Position numbers and translations under genes: made by a program. From NCBI RefSeq assembly GCF_003595175.1, contig NZ_CP032419.1, positions 744,001 to 808,000 on the forward strand: a stretch of 64,000 nucleotides of DNA, in the 5' to 3' direction. The notes under the pieces are model-generated. The model was not told the DNA's origin and did not search any database. It saw only the letters and a program-made list of their open reading frames with translations. Positions 44,378 through 56,100 of this stretch are shown here, piece by piece (position 1 is the stretch's first letter; each line of letters opens with the position of its first letter). This stretch comes from Pseudomonas cavernae. Its GTDB lineage: Bacteria; Pseudomonadota; Gammaproteobacteria; Pseudomonadales; Pseudomonadaceae.

Positions 44378-45502
44378 ATGGACTTCTCGTTGAACGACGA
44401 ACAACAAATGCTGGCCGAAATGGTCGGCCGCTTCATCGAACGCGAATACGACTTCGAAAAACGGCGCAAGCTGGCCGACAGCGCCCAGGGCTGGTCGCAG
44501 GACAACTGGAATGCGCTGGCCGAGACCGGCCTGCTGGCCCTCAACGTGCCGGAAGACTTCGGCGGGCTGAACGCCTCGCCGGCGGAAAACCTGCTGGTGA
44601 TGGAAGGCTTCGGCCGCGGCCTGCTGCTCGAGCCCTACCTGCCCACCGCCGTGGTCGGCGCCAGCCTGATCGGCAAACTCGGCAGCGCCGCCCAGCAGGC
44701 CGAGCTGCTGCCGGAACTGGCCGTCGGCAACCTGCGTGTGGCCCTCGCCGCGCTGGAGCCGCAAGCCCGCTTCGACCTGAACGACGTGGCCACCAGCGCC
44801 AAGGCGCAGGGTGACGGTTATGTGCTGAACGGCCAGAAAGCCGTCGTACTGCATGCCGACAGCGCGCAGAAACTGATCGTTTCCGCGCGCACCTCCGGCA
44901 GCCAGTTCGACAAGGCCGGCATCAGCCTGTTCCTGGTCAACACCCAGGTGGTCGGCGTCAGCCTGCGCACCTTCGCGGCGCTGGATGGCCAGCGCGTCTC
45001 CGAAGTGCAACTGGACAATGCGCCGGCCACCTTGCTCGGCCAGTTGGATGGCGGCTACGCCGACCTCGAGTGGGCGGTCGACCGCGCCATCTTCGCGCTG
45101 TGCGCCGAGGCCGTCGGGGTGATGGACAAGCTGACCGCTCTGACCATCGAATACCTGCAGACCCGCAAGCAGTTCGGCGTCGCCATCGGCAGCTTCCAGG
45201 CCCTGCAGCACAAGGCCGCGGACATGCTCGGCGCCGTCGAGCAGGCACGTTCGATCACCTACTTCGCCGCCGCCAACCTGGACAGCGAAGACCCGGTGCA
45301 GCGCCGTAAGGCGGTGTCTTCGGCCAAGGCATTGATCGGTCGCAGCGGCCGCCTGGTCAGCCAGACCGCCATCCAGCTGCACGGCGGCATGGGCATGACC
45401 GACGAGCTGTCTTGCGGCTGGTATGCCAAGCGCCTGCTGTGCATCGACATGAGCTGGGGCGACGCCGACCACCACGTCGAGCTGTACAGCGACGTGATGT
45501 AA
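44378..45502 (+). CDS. Acyl-CoA dehydrogenase, subunit-like protein 2
   Basis: 374 residues, acyl-CoA dehydrogenase fold, more divergent than its neighbour. MDFSLNDEQQMLAEMVGRFI is the N-terminal helical start, NVPEDFGGLNASPAENLLVM the substrate region and AIQLHGGMGMTDELSCGWYA the C-terminal FAD contact. The typical IYEG ending is missing (KRLLCIDMSWGDADHHVELY). Adjacent unlike pairs of this kind (PimC/PimD- and ChsE-type) form heteromeric enzymes with shared active sites, which is likely here. RBS GAGGAAA. Ends at a strong terminator. Confidence 0.88.
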   Translation: MDFSLNDEQQMLAEMVGRFIEREYDFEKRRKLADSAQGWSQDNWNALAETGLLALNVPEDFGGLNASPAENLLVMEGFGRGLLLEPYLPTAVVGASLIGKLGSAAQQAELLPELAVGNLRVALAALEPQARFDLNDVATSAKAQGDGYVLNGQKAVVLHADSAQKLIVSARTSGSQFDKAGISLFLVNTQVVGVSLRTFAALDGQRVSEVQLDNAPATLLGQLDGGYADLEWAVDRAIFALCAEAVGVMDKLTALTIEYLQTRKQFGVAIGSFQALQHKAADMLGAVEQARSITYFAAANLDSEDPVQRRKAVSSAKALIGRSGRLVSQTAIQLHGGMGMTDELSCGWYAKRLLCIDMSWGDADHHVELYSDVM

Positions 45503-45510
45503 GCCCGGAC

Positions 45511-45579
45511 GGCGGCGCGGTTCTCGCGCCGCCGCTCCAGCGTTGTCTGCGGCGGGCCTTGGTGCCCGCCGTTTTTTTT
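45511..45579 (+). terminator. Tandem hairpins ending in a terminator
   Basis: GGCGGCGCG-(5)-CGCGCCGCC at 45511-45533, then CGGCGGGC-(6)-GCCCGCCG at 45550-45571 followed by T8. Ends the acyl-CoA dehydrogenase pair. Confidence 0.9.
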
Positions 45580-45616
45580 GCCTGCGAGTGCATGGCCTGC
45601 GAGGCGGGACGGTTTG

Positions 45617-45694
45617 GTAGGTTGGGTTGAGCGAAGCGATACTCAACATCCCCGCCGTTGGGTATCGCCGCTGCGCGGTTCAACCCAACCTACG
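45617..45694. repeat. REP-A' palindrome pair
   Basis: GTAGGTTGGGTTGAGCGAAG ... GTTGGGTATCGCCGCTGCGC ... TTCAACCCAACCTACG. Confidence 0.78.
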
Positions 45695-45723
45695 ACCCGC
45701 GTTCACGCCCTACGGCTTGCGGC

Positions 45724-46629
45724 TCAGGAGATATCGCTGCGGGCGAATTCCTCGCCGAGGAAGTCCAGCAATGTGCGCACCGACGGCAGCAAGCCACGGC
45801 GCGAGGTGAACACCGCGTGGACGATGCCGGTGCGTGGCGCCCACTGCGGGATGATCTCGACCAGGCTGCCGGCTTCCAGGCTGGCGCGCGCCACCACTTC
45901 CGGCAGATGCACCACGCCGACCCCGGCCCGCGCCGCCTGGCAGAGGGCGACCAGGTCGTCGGTGACCAGCCGCGGCGTGTAGCGCACGGCGGCCTGCGCA
46001 CCGTTGGGGCCGTGCAATTCCCAGGCATATTCGCGTTTCGCCGAGCCCCAGTGCAGGCTCGGCAGGTCGCTCAGATCCGCCGGCGTCAGCGGCCCGGGCC
46101 GCGCGGCGAGCAACTCCGGGCTGGCCACCAGGCACTGGCTGCTGTCGCCGAGCACCTTCATGACCAGGTCGCTGCTCTCCAGGGGCGGGAAGCGGATGCG
46201 CAGGGCGATGTCGATGCCTTCCTGGATCAGGTCGACCTGGCGGTTGGTGCTCTCCACCTGCAGGCTGATGCGCGGGTACTGGACCAGGAAGCGCGCCAGC
46301 ATCGGCCCGACCCAGAAATTCAGCAGCGCGGTCGGGCAGCTCAGGCGCACCAGGCCCTGCGGCTCCGAGCGCGTGCGCTCGATCACCTCGCGGGCGGCCT
46401 CCGCCTCCACCAGCATGGCCAGGCAGTGGCGATGGTACTCCTGGCCCAGTTCGGTGACCGAGAAGTGCCGCGTCGAGCGCTGCAGCAGGCGCACGCCGAG
46501 GCGCTCCTCGAGCAGGGCGATGCGCCGGCTGAGCTTGGATTTCGGCGTGTTGAGCGCGCGTCCGGCGGGGGCGAAGCCGCCGTGTTCGACCACTTGGGCG
46601 AAGTAGTAGAGGTCGTTGAGGTCTTCCAT
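45724..46629 (-). CDS. LysR-family regulator next to pirin gene
   Basis: 301 residues. The HTH is GGFAPAGRALNTPKSKLSRR (17-36). The C-terminal domain is of the CrgA/AaeR type (GLVRLSCPTALLNFWVGPML, IDIALRIRFPPLESSDLVMK). Divergent from the pirin gene, with an inverted TAGAACT/AGTTCTA repeat between them. The arrangement LysR - pirin - isochorismatase hydrolase resembles PA2417-PA2419 of P. aeruginosa; it probably regulates the pirin gene. Confidence 0.9.
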   Translation of the reverse strand: MEDLNDLYYFAQVVEHGGFAPAGRALNTPKSKLSRRIALLEERLGVRLLQRSTRHFSVTELGQEYHRHCLAMLVEAEAAREVIERTRSEPQGLVRLSCPTALLNFWVGPMLARFLVQYPRISLQVESTNRQVDLIQEGIDIALRIRFPPLESSDLVMKVLGDSSQCLVASPELLAARPGPLTPADLSDLPSLHWGSAKREYAWELHGPNGAQAAVRYTPRLVTDDLVALCQAARAGVGVVHLPEVVARASLEAGSLVEIIPQWAPRTGIVHAVFTSRRGLLPSVRTLLDFLGEEFARSDIS

Positions 46630-46643
46630 CAGTGTTCTCCAAA

Positions 46644-46696
46644 TAGAACTCTGCAGGCAATTTAGCCGATCTACCGGCCGCAGCGTTGCAGTTCTA
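46644..46696. promoter_or_regulatory. Inverted repeats between LysR and pirin genes
   Basis: TAGAACT-C-TGCA at 46644-46655 and TGCAGTTCTA at 46687-46696 mirror each other about 31 bases apart. Likely LysR binding half-sites overlapping the pirin promoter. Confidence 0.5.
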
Positions 46697-46727
46697 TCGT
46701 GTCTCCATCCACTACAGGAGGCACCCC

Positions 46728-47594
46728 ATGAAGAAGATCCAAGGCATCTACAGCAGCCCCCGGCCGCACTGGGTGGGCGACGGTTTTCCGGTGCGCTCGC
46801 TGTTTTCCTACGACAGCCTCGGCTCGCACATCAGCCCGTTCCTGCTGCTCGACTATGCCGGGCCGCACGAGTTCGCCCCGGCGCAGCGGCCGCGTGGCGT
46901 CGGCCAGCACCCGCACCGCGGTTTCGAGACGGTGACCATCGTCTACCAGGGCGAACTGGAGCACCGCGACTCCACCGGCAGCGGCGGCAAGATCGGCCCC
47001 GGCGACGTGCAATGGATGACCGCCGCCGGCGGCATCCTCCACGAGGAGTTCCACTCCGAGGCCTTCACCCGCAGCGGTGGCACCCTGGAGATGGTCCAGC
47101 TGTGGGTCAACCTGCCGGCCCGCGACAAGCTCGCCGCGCCCGGCTACCAGACCCTCCTCGACGCCGACATCCCGCAGCTGGCGCTGCCCGATGAGGCCGG
47201 CAGCCTGCGTTTGATCGCCGGTGCCTACGGCGGCAACCAGGGCCCGGCGCAGACCTTCACGGCGATGGACGTGTGGGACATCCGTCTCAAGCGCGACAAG
47301 CCGGTGACCCTGCCGGTCGTCGCCGGCCGCAGCACGGCGCTGGTGGTGCTGCGTGGCAGCGTGCAGGTGAACGGCGAGCAGTTGGTGCGCGAGGCGCAAC
47401 TGGTGCTGTTCGAGCGCGCCGGTGACGAACTGCAGCTGGAGGCCAATGGCGACGCCACAGTACTGCTGCTCAGCGGCGAGCCGATCGACGAACCGGTGGT
47501 CGGCTACGGCCCCTTCGTGATGAACAGCCAGGCGGAGATCGACCAGGCGATCAGCGATTTCCAGTCTGGTCGCTTCGGACGAATGGCCGGCTGA
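46728..47594 (+). CDS. Pirin-family protein
   Basis: 288 residues, bicupin. The metal site of the N-terminal cupin is visible in [20 protein letters not shown] (two His), HEEF (His/Glu) after AAGGIL, matching the His-His-His-Glu set of pirins. Bacterial pirins bind Fe or other metals and can act as quercetinases or interact with pyruvate dehydrogenase; the role here is unknown. AGGAGG sits 7 bases before the ATG. Probably transcribed with the two hydrolase genes downstream. Confidence 0.92.
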   Translation: MKKIQGIYSSPRPHWVGDGFPVRSLFSYDSLGSHISPFLLLDYAGPHEFAPAQRPRGVGQHPHRGFETVTIVYQGELEHRDSTGSGGKIGPGDVQWMTAAGGILHEEFHSEAFTRSGGTLEMVQLWVNLPARDKLAAPGYQTLLDADIPQLALPDEAGSLRLIAGAYGGNQGPAQTFTAMDVWDIRLKRDKPVTLPVVAGRSTALVVLRGSVQVNGEQLVREAQLVLFERAGDELQLEANGDATVLLLSGEPIDEPVVGYGPFVMNSQAEIDQAISDFQSGRFGRMAG

Positions 47595-47701
47595 ACGTCA
47601 CATGCCGGACTCGGCCACCGCCTAGTCTGGATGCTTACCCGCGCAGGGAAGTGCGGGTTTCCCAACAGGCCGGAGCCGGCCTTTCAGTAGAGGACGTGGA
47701 T

Positions 47702-48391
47702 ATGAACAATTTCGCACAAGTGGCCAACTTCAACGGCAAGACCCCGAAGATCGATCCCAATAACGCCGCGATGCTGCTGATCGACCATCAGAGCGGCCTG
47801 TTCCAGACGGTCAAGGACATGCCGATGACCGAGCTGCGCGCCAACGCCATCACCCTGGCGAAGATTGCCAGCCTGGCAAAGATCCCGGTGATCACCACCG
47901 CCTCGGTGCCGCAGGGGCCGAACGGCCCGCTGATCCCCGAGATCCACGAGGCCGCGCCGCATGCCCAGTACGTGGCGCGCAAGGGCGAGATCAACGCTTG
48001 GGACAACCCGGAATTTGTCGCTGCGGTGGAGAAGACCGGCCGCAAGCAACTGATCATCGCCGGCACCATCACCAGCGTGTGCATGGCCTTCCCGAGCATC
48101 GCCGCGGTGAACGCCGGCTACCAGGTGTTCGCGGTGATCGACGCCTCCGGCACCTACTCGAAGATGGCCCAGGAAATCACCCTGGCGCGAATTGTCCAGG
48201 CCGGCGTGGTGCCCATGGACACGGCATCCGTCTGCTCCGAGGTCCAACAGACCTGGAACCGCCCGGACGCTGCCCAGTGGGCCGAGGCCTACAGTGCCGT
48301 CTTCCCGCACTACCAGCTGCTGATCGAGAGCTACATCAAGGCTCAGGCGGTGGTGAACAACCACGAGCAACTGGACTCCCAGCGCAAGTGA
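47702..48391 (+). CDS. Isochorismatase-family hydrolase
   Basis: 229 residues of the cysteine-hydrolase (isochorismatase-like) fold. The triad is D28 (LLIDHQSG), K94 ([12 protein letters not shown]) and C127 (TSVCMAFPS). Related to PA2419-like YcaC-type proteins. The ATG at 47702 follows AGAGGACG. The next gene is a paralogue in tandem, separated by a hairpin. The substrate is unknown, an amide or imide being likely by family. Confidence 0.88.
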   Translation: MNNFAQVANFNGKTPKIDPNNAAMLLIDHQSGLFQTVKDMPMTELRANAITLAKIASLAKIPVITTASVPQGPNGPLIPEIHEAAPHAQYVARKGEINAWDNPEFVAAVEKTGRKQLIIAGTITSVCMAFPSIAAVNAGYQVFAVIDASGTYSKMAQEITLARIVQAGVVPMDTASVCSEVQQTWNRPDAAQWAEAYSAVFPHYQLLIESYIKAQAVVNNHEQLDSQRK

Positions 48392-48398
48392 CCCATGC

Positions 48399-48422
48399 GC
48401 CGTGCGCCGTCCGGCGCACGGC
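48399..48422 (+). other. Stem-loop between the two hydrolase genes
   Basis: GCCGTGCGCC-GTCC-GGCGCACGGC, a perfect 10-bp stem not followed by a T-run. Possible partial attenuator or mRNA-stabilising hairpin. Confidence 0.5.
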
Positions 48423-48448
48423 TTTCCCCTGAAGCAAGGAGATCCATC

Positions 48449-49075
48449 ATGGCAACTCCCTACAAGCGTCTCGACAAGAACAACGCCGCCGTCCTCCTGG
48501 TCGATCACCAGACCGGCCTGCTGTCGCTGGTACGCGATATCGAACCGGACAAGTTCAAGAACAACGTGCTGGCGGTGGCTGACCTGGCCAAGTACTTCAA
48601 GCTGCCGACCATCCTCACCACCAGCTTCGAGAGCGGCCCCAACGGCCCGCTGGTGCCGGAGCTCAAGGCCGCCTTCCCGGAGGCGCCGTACATCGCCCGC
48701 CCCGGGCAGATCAATGCCTGGGACAACGAGGACTTCGTCAAGGCGGTGAAGGCCACCGGCAAGAAGCAGCTGATCATCGCCGGGGTGGTCACCGAGGTGT
48801 GCGTGGCCTTCCCGGCGCTGTCGGCGATCGAGGCGGGTTACGAGGTGTTCGTGGTCACCGACGCCTCCGGCACCTTCAACGAACTCACCCGCCACTCGGC
48901 CTGGGACCGCATGTCCGCCGCCGGCGCACAGCTGATGACCTGGTTCGGCCTGGCCTGCGAGCTGCACCGCGACTGGCGCAACGACATCGAAGGGCTGGGC
49001 ACGCTGTTCTCCAACCACATCCCCGACTACCGCAACCTGATCACCAGCTACACCACCCTGACCGCCGGCAAGTAA
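48449..49075 (+). CDS. ycaC: YcaC-like cysteine hydrolase
   Basis: 208 residues and very close to the YcaC subgroup throughout (LDKNNAAVLLVDHQTGLLSL, SGPNGPLVPELKAAFPEAPY, SNHIPDYRNLITSYTTLTAG). D19 and C118 (VTEVCVAFP) are the expected acid and nucleophile. The lysine seen in the preceding paralogue is replaced by R84 (YIARPGQINAWDN), as in YcaC. YcaC forms octamers; its substrate is unknown. RBS AAGGAGAT. Confidence 0.92.
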   Translation: MATPYKRLDKNNAAVLLVDHQTGLLSLVRDIEPDKFKNNVLAVADLAKYFKLPTILTTSFESGPNGPLVPELKAAFPEAPYIARPGQINAWDNEDFVKAVKATGKKQLIIAGVVTEVCVAFPALSAIEAGYEVFVVTDASGTFNELTRHSAWDRMSAAGAQLMTWFGLACELHRDWRNDIEGLGTLFSNHIPDYRNLITSYTTLTAGK

Positions 49076-49137
49076 GCGCCGGACCACACCACGCCGGCCC
49101 CGGAGCAGTCCGCGGCCGGCGTTGGGTCGTGTGGGAC

Positions 49138-49314
49138 GTAGGGTGGACAACCGCGCAGCGTTGTCCACCAGCGGCGGTGGATGTGCAAAGCGACATCCAC
49201 CCTACGGCTGTGAGGGCGGTATCTCGTGGCGCTTGTAGGATGGGTTGAGCTTGCGATACCCATGCTGCCGTGGGGCATCGCGATGGGTCTCGCTGCGCTC
49301 AATCCATCCTACGG
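49138..49314. repeat. REP-B pair followed by REP-A pair
   Basis: 49138-49207 is REP-B (GTAGGGTGGACAACCGCGCA ... CATCCACCCTACGG). 49235-49314 is REP-A (GTAGGATGGGTTGAGCTTGC ... CTCAATCCATCCTACGG). A GC-rich hairpin with no T-run precedes them near 49100-49130. Confidence 0.8.
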
Positions 49315-49334
49315 GGCTGGTGCTGGCTGAGCGC

Positions 49335-51664
<2,330 letters not shown>

Positions 51665-51668
<4 letters not shown>

Positions 51669-52498
51669 GGCAGGCTCTCGTGCGACTGCGGCGCCGGGCT
51701 GTAGACCCGCGGCGCGCTGTGGTGGGGCAGGTGGATCAGGTTGAGGCCGTGCTGGCGCGCCCATTGCACGCTCAGCGCGGTCGGCGCGGAGAGGCTGACC
51801 AGGGTGGTGAAGCCGGCCCGCAGCGCCTTGTGGATCAGCTCCAGGCTGCAGCGGCTGGTGACCACGGCGAAACCGCTGCGGCAGTCCAGGCCCTGGCGCT
51901 GCAGGGCGCCGATCAGCTTGTCGAGGGCGTTGTGGCGGCCGATGTCCTCGCGGCACAGGCGGATCTCACCCTGCTCATCGACGAACAGTGCGGCGTGCAC
52001 GGCGCCGCTCTGCTGGGCGAGGTGCTGGGCCTGGCCGATGCGCTGGCGCAGGCCCTGCAACTGCGCCGCCGGCGGCAGCGGGCCGGGTTGCAGCGCGGCG
52101 AGTTGCGGCAGCGCCTGCTGCAGCGACTCGACGCCGCACAGGCCGCAGCCGCTGCTGCCGGCCAGCTGCCGGCGCTGCTGCTTGAGCGCCCAGAAGGCGC
52201 GGCTGCTGATCTGCAGTTCGGCGTGGCGGGCAGTGCCGCTGCCACTCAGCTTCAGGTCATAGATATCGTCGATGGAGGCCGCCAGGCCATTGCCGAGGCT
52301 GAAGCCGATGGCGAAGTCTTCCAGGGCGCTGGGCGAGACCATCATCACCGCCTGGTTGATGCCGTTGTAACTGAGCGCCAGCGCACACTCCTCGGCCAGC
52401 AGGGCGGTGGCCGCCGGGGCCGGGCTGGCGAGTTCGGCGTAGGCATAGCCGCTGGGTGGCAGCGGACTGGCGGGGCACAGGGAAAGAGGGCGCGACAT
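51665..52498 (-). CDS. fdhD: Sulfurtransferase FdhD for formate-dehydrogenase-type Mo enzymes
   Basis: 277 residues. FdhD passes sulfur to the molybdenum cofactor of formate-dehydrogenase-type enzymes. The essential CxxC is C118/C121 in SSGCGLCGVESL. Other family blocks are EDFAIGFSLGNG, EDIGRHNALDKLIGA and VTSRCSLELIHKALRAGF. ATG at 52498; it precedes ydeP in the same unit, which supports YdeP needing a sulfurated cofactor. Confidence 0.95.
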
Positions 52499-52591
52499 GG
52501 GCTGAACCCCTGCGACAGATTGACTCGGCCAGCCTAAGCCCATGGGCGGCGGGCGTCTAATCAGTCGTGCCGATGCTCTGATCGAGCCGCT

Positions 52592-53485
52592 CTATCGCTC
52601 CTGCTCTTCCAGCAGCGTGCGCGCCGCCGCGAAGCAGGCTTCACCGAGGGCCGAACGCGGCGCGCTGCGGCGCAGGATCAGGCCCAGTGGTGCGAGGGTG
52701 CGCGCGTCCTCGATGGGCAGCAGGCGCAGGTGCTCGGTGAGCGCATCCAGCCCGCTGTTGAGCGGCATCACCGCGCAGCACAGGCCGGCGTTGACCGCCT
52801 GCAACAGGCTATGCACGGCGTCGCTTTCCAGCAGCGGGCTGGGGCTCAGGCCACGGCTGCGAAAGCCGTGGTCGATCGACTGGCGAAAGTGCATGCCGCT
52901 CGACAGCAGGCCCAGCGGCAGCTTTTCCAGTTCTTCCCAACTGAACGTCGCTTGTTCGAAGCCGAAGTGGCGGCGGTCATACAGCAGGCCCATGCGCGTG
53001 TCGGCCAGTTCCAGGCAGTCGAACTGGCTGCGGTCGAGCGGTTCGAGGTAGCCGAGGCCGAGGTCGAGCTGGTTGCGCGCCAGGCGTTCGAGGATCTGCT
53101 CGCTGCTCAAGGCGAACAGCTGGAAGCGCAGGTGCGGGTGCGCGTGGGCGAACAGGCCGAGCAGGCGCATCGGGTCGAAGCCGGCGAGCGGCACCAGGCC
53201 CAGGCGCAGGCTGCCGACCAGTTGGCCGCGACAGGCCGACGCCTCGGCGTACAGGCCGTCGTGGGCGGCCAGCAGGCTGCGCGCCCAGGCCAGGATGCGC
53301 TCGCCCTCGGCGGTGAAGCCCTCGAAGCGCTGGCCGCGGCGCACCAGTGCCAGGCCCAGTTCCTCCTCCAGATTTTTCAGGCGCATCGACAGGGTCGGCT
53401 GGGTCACATGGCAGCGCGCCGCCGCCTGGCCGAAGTGGCGGGTTTCATCCAGGGCGATGAGAAACTTCAGTTGCTTGATGTCCAT
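52592..53485 (-). CDS. LysR-family regulator upstream of fdhD-ydeP
   Basis: 297 residues. The HTH is RHFGQAAARCHVTQPTLSMR (16-35). The effector domain starts VGSLRLGLVPLAGFDPMRLL. Same strand as fdhD, 93 bases upstream of it, so it may be the first gene of the unit or a separately transcribed local regulator. The ligand is unknown. Confidence 0.88.
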   Translation of the reverse strand: MDIKQLKFLIALDETRHFGQAAARCHVTQPTLSMRLKNLEEELGLALVRRGQRFEGFTAEGERILAWARSLLAAHDGLYAEASACRGQLVGSLRLGLVPLAGFDPMRLLGLFAHAHPHLRFQLFALSSEQILERLARNQLDLGLGYLEPLDRSQFDCLELADTRMGLLYDRRHFGFEQATFSWEELEKLPLGLLSSGMHFRQSIDHGFRSRGLSPSPLLESDAVHSLLQAVNAGLCCAVMPLNSGLDALTEHLRLLPIEDARTLAPLGLILRRSAPRSALGEACFAAARTLLEEQER

Positions 53486-53568
53486 GGGGCACCTGCTCGA
53501 CGGGGCGCCAGTTTAAGGCCGGGGCACCCGGCGAGAGCAAGGCTTTGGCAGCCTGCCCGGCTTCGTGC

Positions 53569-53772
53569 TTAGAACCTGTCTCGGATCTGCTGCGCGTCGG
53601 CGATACGGCGTTAAAAACAGCCTCAGAATGCTCATTTACAACTCGTAAACTGCGCTTCTTCGGCTGTTTGACTCGCTCCGCTCGCCCTACGGGCCAGCCT
53701 GCGGCTGTTACTCCGCTTCGCTGCGTTGCGCCTTGTCTCGCTCTAGCTCGCGAGATCCGAAACAGGCTCTTA
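53569..53772. mobile_element. MITE-like element, 204 bp
   Basis: Ends TTAGAACCTGTCTCGGATCT (53569-53588) and the reverse complement of GAGATCCGAAACAGGCTCTT (53752-53771) match at about 17 of 21. The core 53601-53668 (GATACGGCGTTAAAAACAGC ... CATTTACAACTCGTAAACTG) is shared with the element at 62129. No gene inside. Confidence 0.65.
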
Positions 53773-53779
53773 CAGATGG

Positions 53780-53879
53780 GTAGGATGGGTTGAGCGCAGC
53801 GATACCCATCGCGATGCCCCAAGGCCGCATGGGTATCGCAAGCTCAACCCATCCTACGGGCCTCAACCCAACCTACGGG
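53780..53879. repeat. REP-A pair with an extra A' end
   Basis: GTAGGATGGGTTGAGCGCAG ... GCATGGGTATCGCAAGCTCA ... CCATCCTACGGG, then CTCAACCCAACCTACGGGG, reaching the acyl-CoA dehydrogenase stop. Confidence 0.8.
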
Positions 53880-53880
53880 G

Positions 53881-55032
53881 TTACAGCGGGTAGTGGGCCA
53901 GCTCGCGGGCGATCAGCAGGCGCTGGATTTCGCTGGAGCCCTCGTAGATCTGGGTGATGCGCGCGTCGCGGTAGTAGCGCTCCATCGGGTAGTCCTCCAG
54001 ATAGCCGTAGCCGCCGTGGATCTGCACGGCGCTGGAACACACCTGCTCGGCCATCTCCGAGGCGAACAGCTTGGCCTGCGAGGCTTCCGACAGACAGGGC
54101 AGGCCGGCAGTCTTCAGACGTGCGGCATGCAGGACCAGCAGCCGAGTGGCGTTCAGGCGCGTGTGCATGTCGGCGAGCAGGTTGGAGACGCTCTGGTGTT
54201 CGCTGATCGGCTTGCCGAACTGCACCCGCTCGCGGGCGTAGACCAGTGCCGCCTCGAACGCCGCGCGGGCGATGCCGAGGGCCTGGGCGGCGATGCCGAT
54301 GCGCCCGCCTTCGAGGTTGGACAGGGCGATGGCCAGGCCCTTGCCGCGCTCGCCGAGCAGGTTGGCCGCGGGGATGCTGCAGTTGTTCAGGCTCACCGCG
54401 CAGGTGTCGGAGGCGCGGATGCCCAGTTTGTGTTCCTGGCGGTCGACGACGAAACCGGGGTTGTCGGTGGGCACCAGGAAGGCCGACAGGCCCTTCTTGC
54501 CCAGCTCCGGGTCGGTGACGGCGAAGACGATGGCCAGCTTGGCGCGCTTGCCGTTGGTGACGAACTGCTTGGCGCCGTTGAGCAGCCATTGGCCGTCCTG
54601 CAACTCGGCGCGGGTGCGCAGGTTGTGCGCTTCCGAGCCGGCCTGCGGTTCGGTCAGGCAGAAGCAGCCGATGGCCTGGCCGCTGGCCAGGCTCGGCAGC
54701 CATTCTTCCTTCTGTGCCTGGGTGCCGTAGCGCAGGATCGGCCCGCAGCCGACCGAGTTGTGCACGCTCATCATCGCGCCGGTCGCGCCGTCGCCGGCGG
54801 CGATCTCTTCCACCGCCAGGGCGTAGGCGACGTAGTCGACGTAGGAGCCGCCCCATTGCTCCGGCACCACCATGCCGAGCAGGCCCAGCTCGCCTATCTG
54901 CGCCACCAGGCCGTCGTCGATCCAGCCGGCTTTCTCCATGGCCTGGGCCTTGGGGGCGATCTCGCGGCGGGCGAACTCGCGGGCCATGTCGCGGATCATG
55001 CGTTGTTCTTCGCTTAGTTCGAGGTCATGCAT
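53881..55032 (-). CDS. Acyl-CoA dehydrogenase (isobutyryl-CoA dehydrogenase-like)
   Basis: 383 residues. [20 protein letters not shown] and [20 protein letters not shown] are FAD/substrate blocks; the catalytic Glu motif [20 protein letters not shown] is intact. Neighbouring valine genes make isobutyryl-CoA or a related branched acyl-CoA the likely substrate. The start at 55032 has GAGAGAGA upstream; a longer frame to 55128 enters insertion-sequence DNA. It is separated from the rest of the valine cluster by the IS110-family element, so its expression may now depend on a promoter in or near the element. Confidence 0.88.
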   Translation of the reverse strand: MHDLELSEEQRMIRDMAREFARREIAPKAQAMEKAGWIDDGLVAQIGELGLLGMVVPEQWGGSYVDYVAYALAVEEIAAGDGATGAMMSVHNSVGCGPILRYGTQAQKEEWLPSLASGQAIGCFCLTEPQAGSEAHNLRTRAELQDGQWLLNGAKQFVTNGKRAKLAIVFAVTDPELGKKGLSAFLVPTDNPGFVVDRQEHKLGIRASDTCAVSLNNCSIPAANLLGERGKGLAIALSNLEGGRIGIAAQALGIARAAFEAALVYARERVQFGKPISEHQSVSNLLADMHTRLNATRLLVLHAARLKTAGLPCLSEASQAKLFASEMAEQVCSSAVQIHGGYGYLEDYPMERYYRDARITQIYEGSSEIQRLLIARELAHYPL

Positions 55033-55128
55033 GGGTCTCTCTCTTGTGCTGTGGCGTTGCTCAGGATTGCCGCTGGCTATGTCCCGCTTACGTATTAGGC
55101 ATGGTTTTTGTGGATACCGTCTTGTCAC

Positions 55129-56100
55129 TCAGTGGGCAAGGGCCAGGCGAGCATCAAAGGGTTGGCCCGACTTGAGTACGCCATAGGCGATGTGCAGCAG
55201 TTTGCGCATCGCCGCGCAGACGATCTGCTTGCCGGCTTTGCCGCGGGCTCGCAGGCGCTGTGCCAGGGCTTTGATGGCCGGATTGTGGGTCAGCGAGACG
55301 ACCGCCGGCATGTACAGGCCGGTGCGCAGACGAGCCGAGCCCACGCGGGAGATGCGCACGTGGCCCTTGTGCTGGCCCGACTCCTGCAGCTTCGGGTTCA
55401 ACCCGGCGAACGCGGTGATCGCCCGGGCATTCTTGAACTGTAGCGGATCGCCCAGCTCCGCCAGGAGCAAGGCGGCCGTCTGCTCGCCGATGCCATCGAT
55501 GCTGACCAGCAGATCGCGCTTACCGCGCAGGCCCGGATCGTCATCGATGTGTGCCCGGATGGCCTGCAGGGTCTCGGCAATCTGCTGCTCGACATGCTCC
55601 AGCACCGAACGGATCGAATCCTGCACGCTGGCATCGGCGACATCCAGGCGATTGCGCTCCATCTGCTCGATCTCCTTGAGGTCCTGCAGACGCCGCACCA
55701 ACGCGCGCAGGCGGCGTATCGCCGGTGGCTCAGGCTGCCAGGCGCGTAACTCATCCACGTGCCGCTGGCCGTAGCTGGCCATCAGCTTGGCGTCGACCTG
55801 GTCCGTCTTGACCCGCTGCAGCTGGCTCCGGGCGTAGCTGGCAAGCTGCGCGGGATTCATCACACAGACCCGGTAGCCCAGGCCGTGCAGGTGCTCGGCC
55901 AGCGCTTCGTGATAGGTGCCGGTGGCCTCCATCACGAGCCAGGCACCCGGCTCGGCGTACTGCTGCAGCCACTCCTGTAGTACCTGGAAACCGGCGGCGC
56001 TGTTGGCCAACTTGGCCTTAGTGCGGTACTTACCGTTGGTTTGCAGGGTGGCGATGTCGAAACTGTGCTTGGCGATGTCGATGCCGACGATGCTGGACAT
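55129..56100 (-). CDS. IS110-family transposase (DEDD recombinase)
   Basis: 323 residues, full-length for the family. The RuvC-like DEDD set is D8 (VGIDIAKH), E58 (VMEATGTYH), D100 and D103 (KTDQVDAKLMAS). The C-terminal transposase_20 domain shows LLVSIDGIGEQTAALLLAEL, ITAFAGLNPKLQESGQHKGH and LRTGLYMPAVVSLTHNPAIK with the conserved serine. The frame is intact, so the element may still be active. IS110 enzymes are guided by a bridge RNA made from the element's non-coding end. Confidence 0.95.
   Translation of the reverse strand: MSSIVGIDIAKHSFDIATLQTNGKYRTKAKLANSAAGFQVLQEWLQQYAEPGAWLVMEATGTYHEALAEHLHGLGYRVCVMNPAQLASYARSQLQRVKTDQVDAKLMASYGQRHVDELRAWQPEPPAIRRLRALVRRLQDLKEIEQMERNRLDVADASVQDSIRSVLEHVEQQIAETLQAIRAHIDDDPGLRGKRDLLVSIDGIGEQTAALLLAELGDPLQFKNARAITAFAGLNPKLQESGQHKGHVRISRVGSARLRTGLYMPAVVSLTHNPAIKALAQRLRARGKAGKQIVCAAMRKLLHIAYGVLKSGQPFDARLALAH

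Noticed and set aside
48399..48422. Terminator between the two isochorismatase-family genes
   Set aside because: The stem is strong, but it is followed by CTTTCCCC and not a T-run, and the downstream gene follows closely, so it was listed only as a stem-loop.
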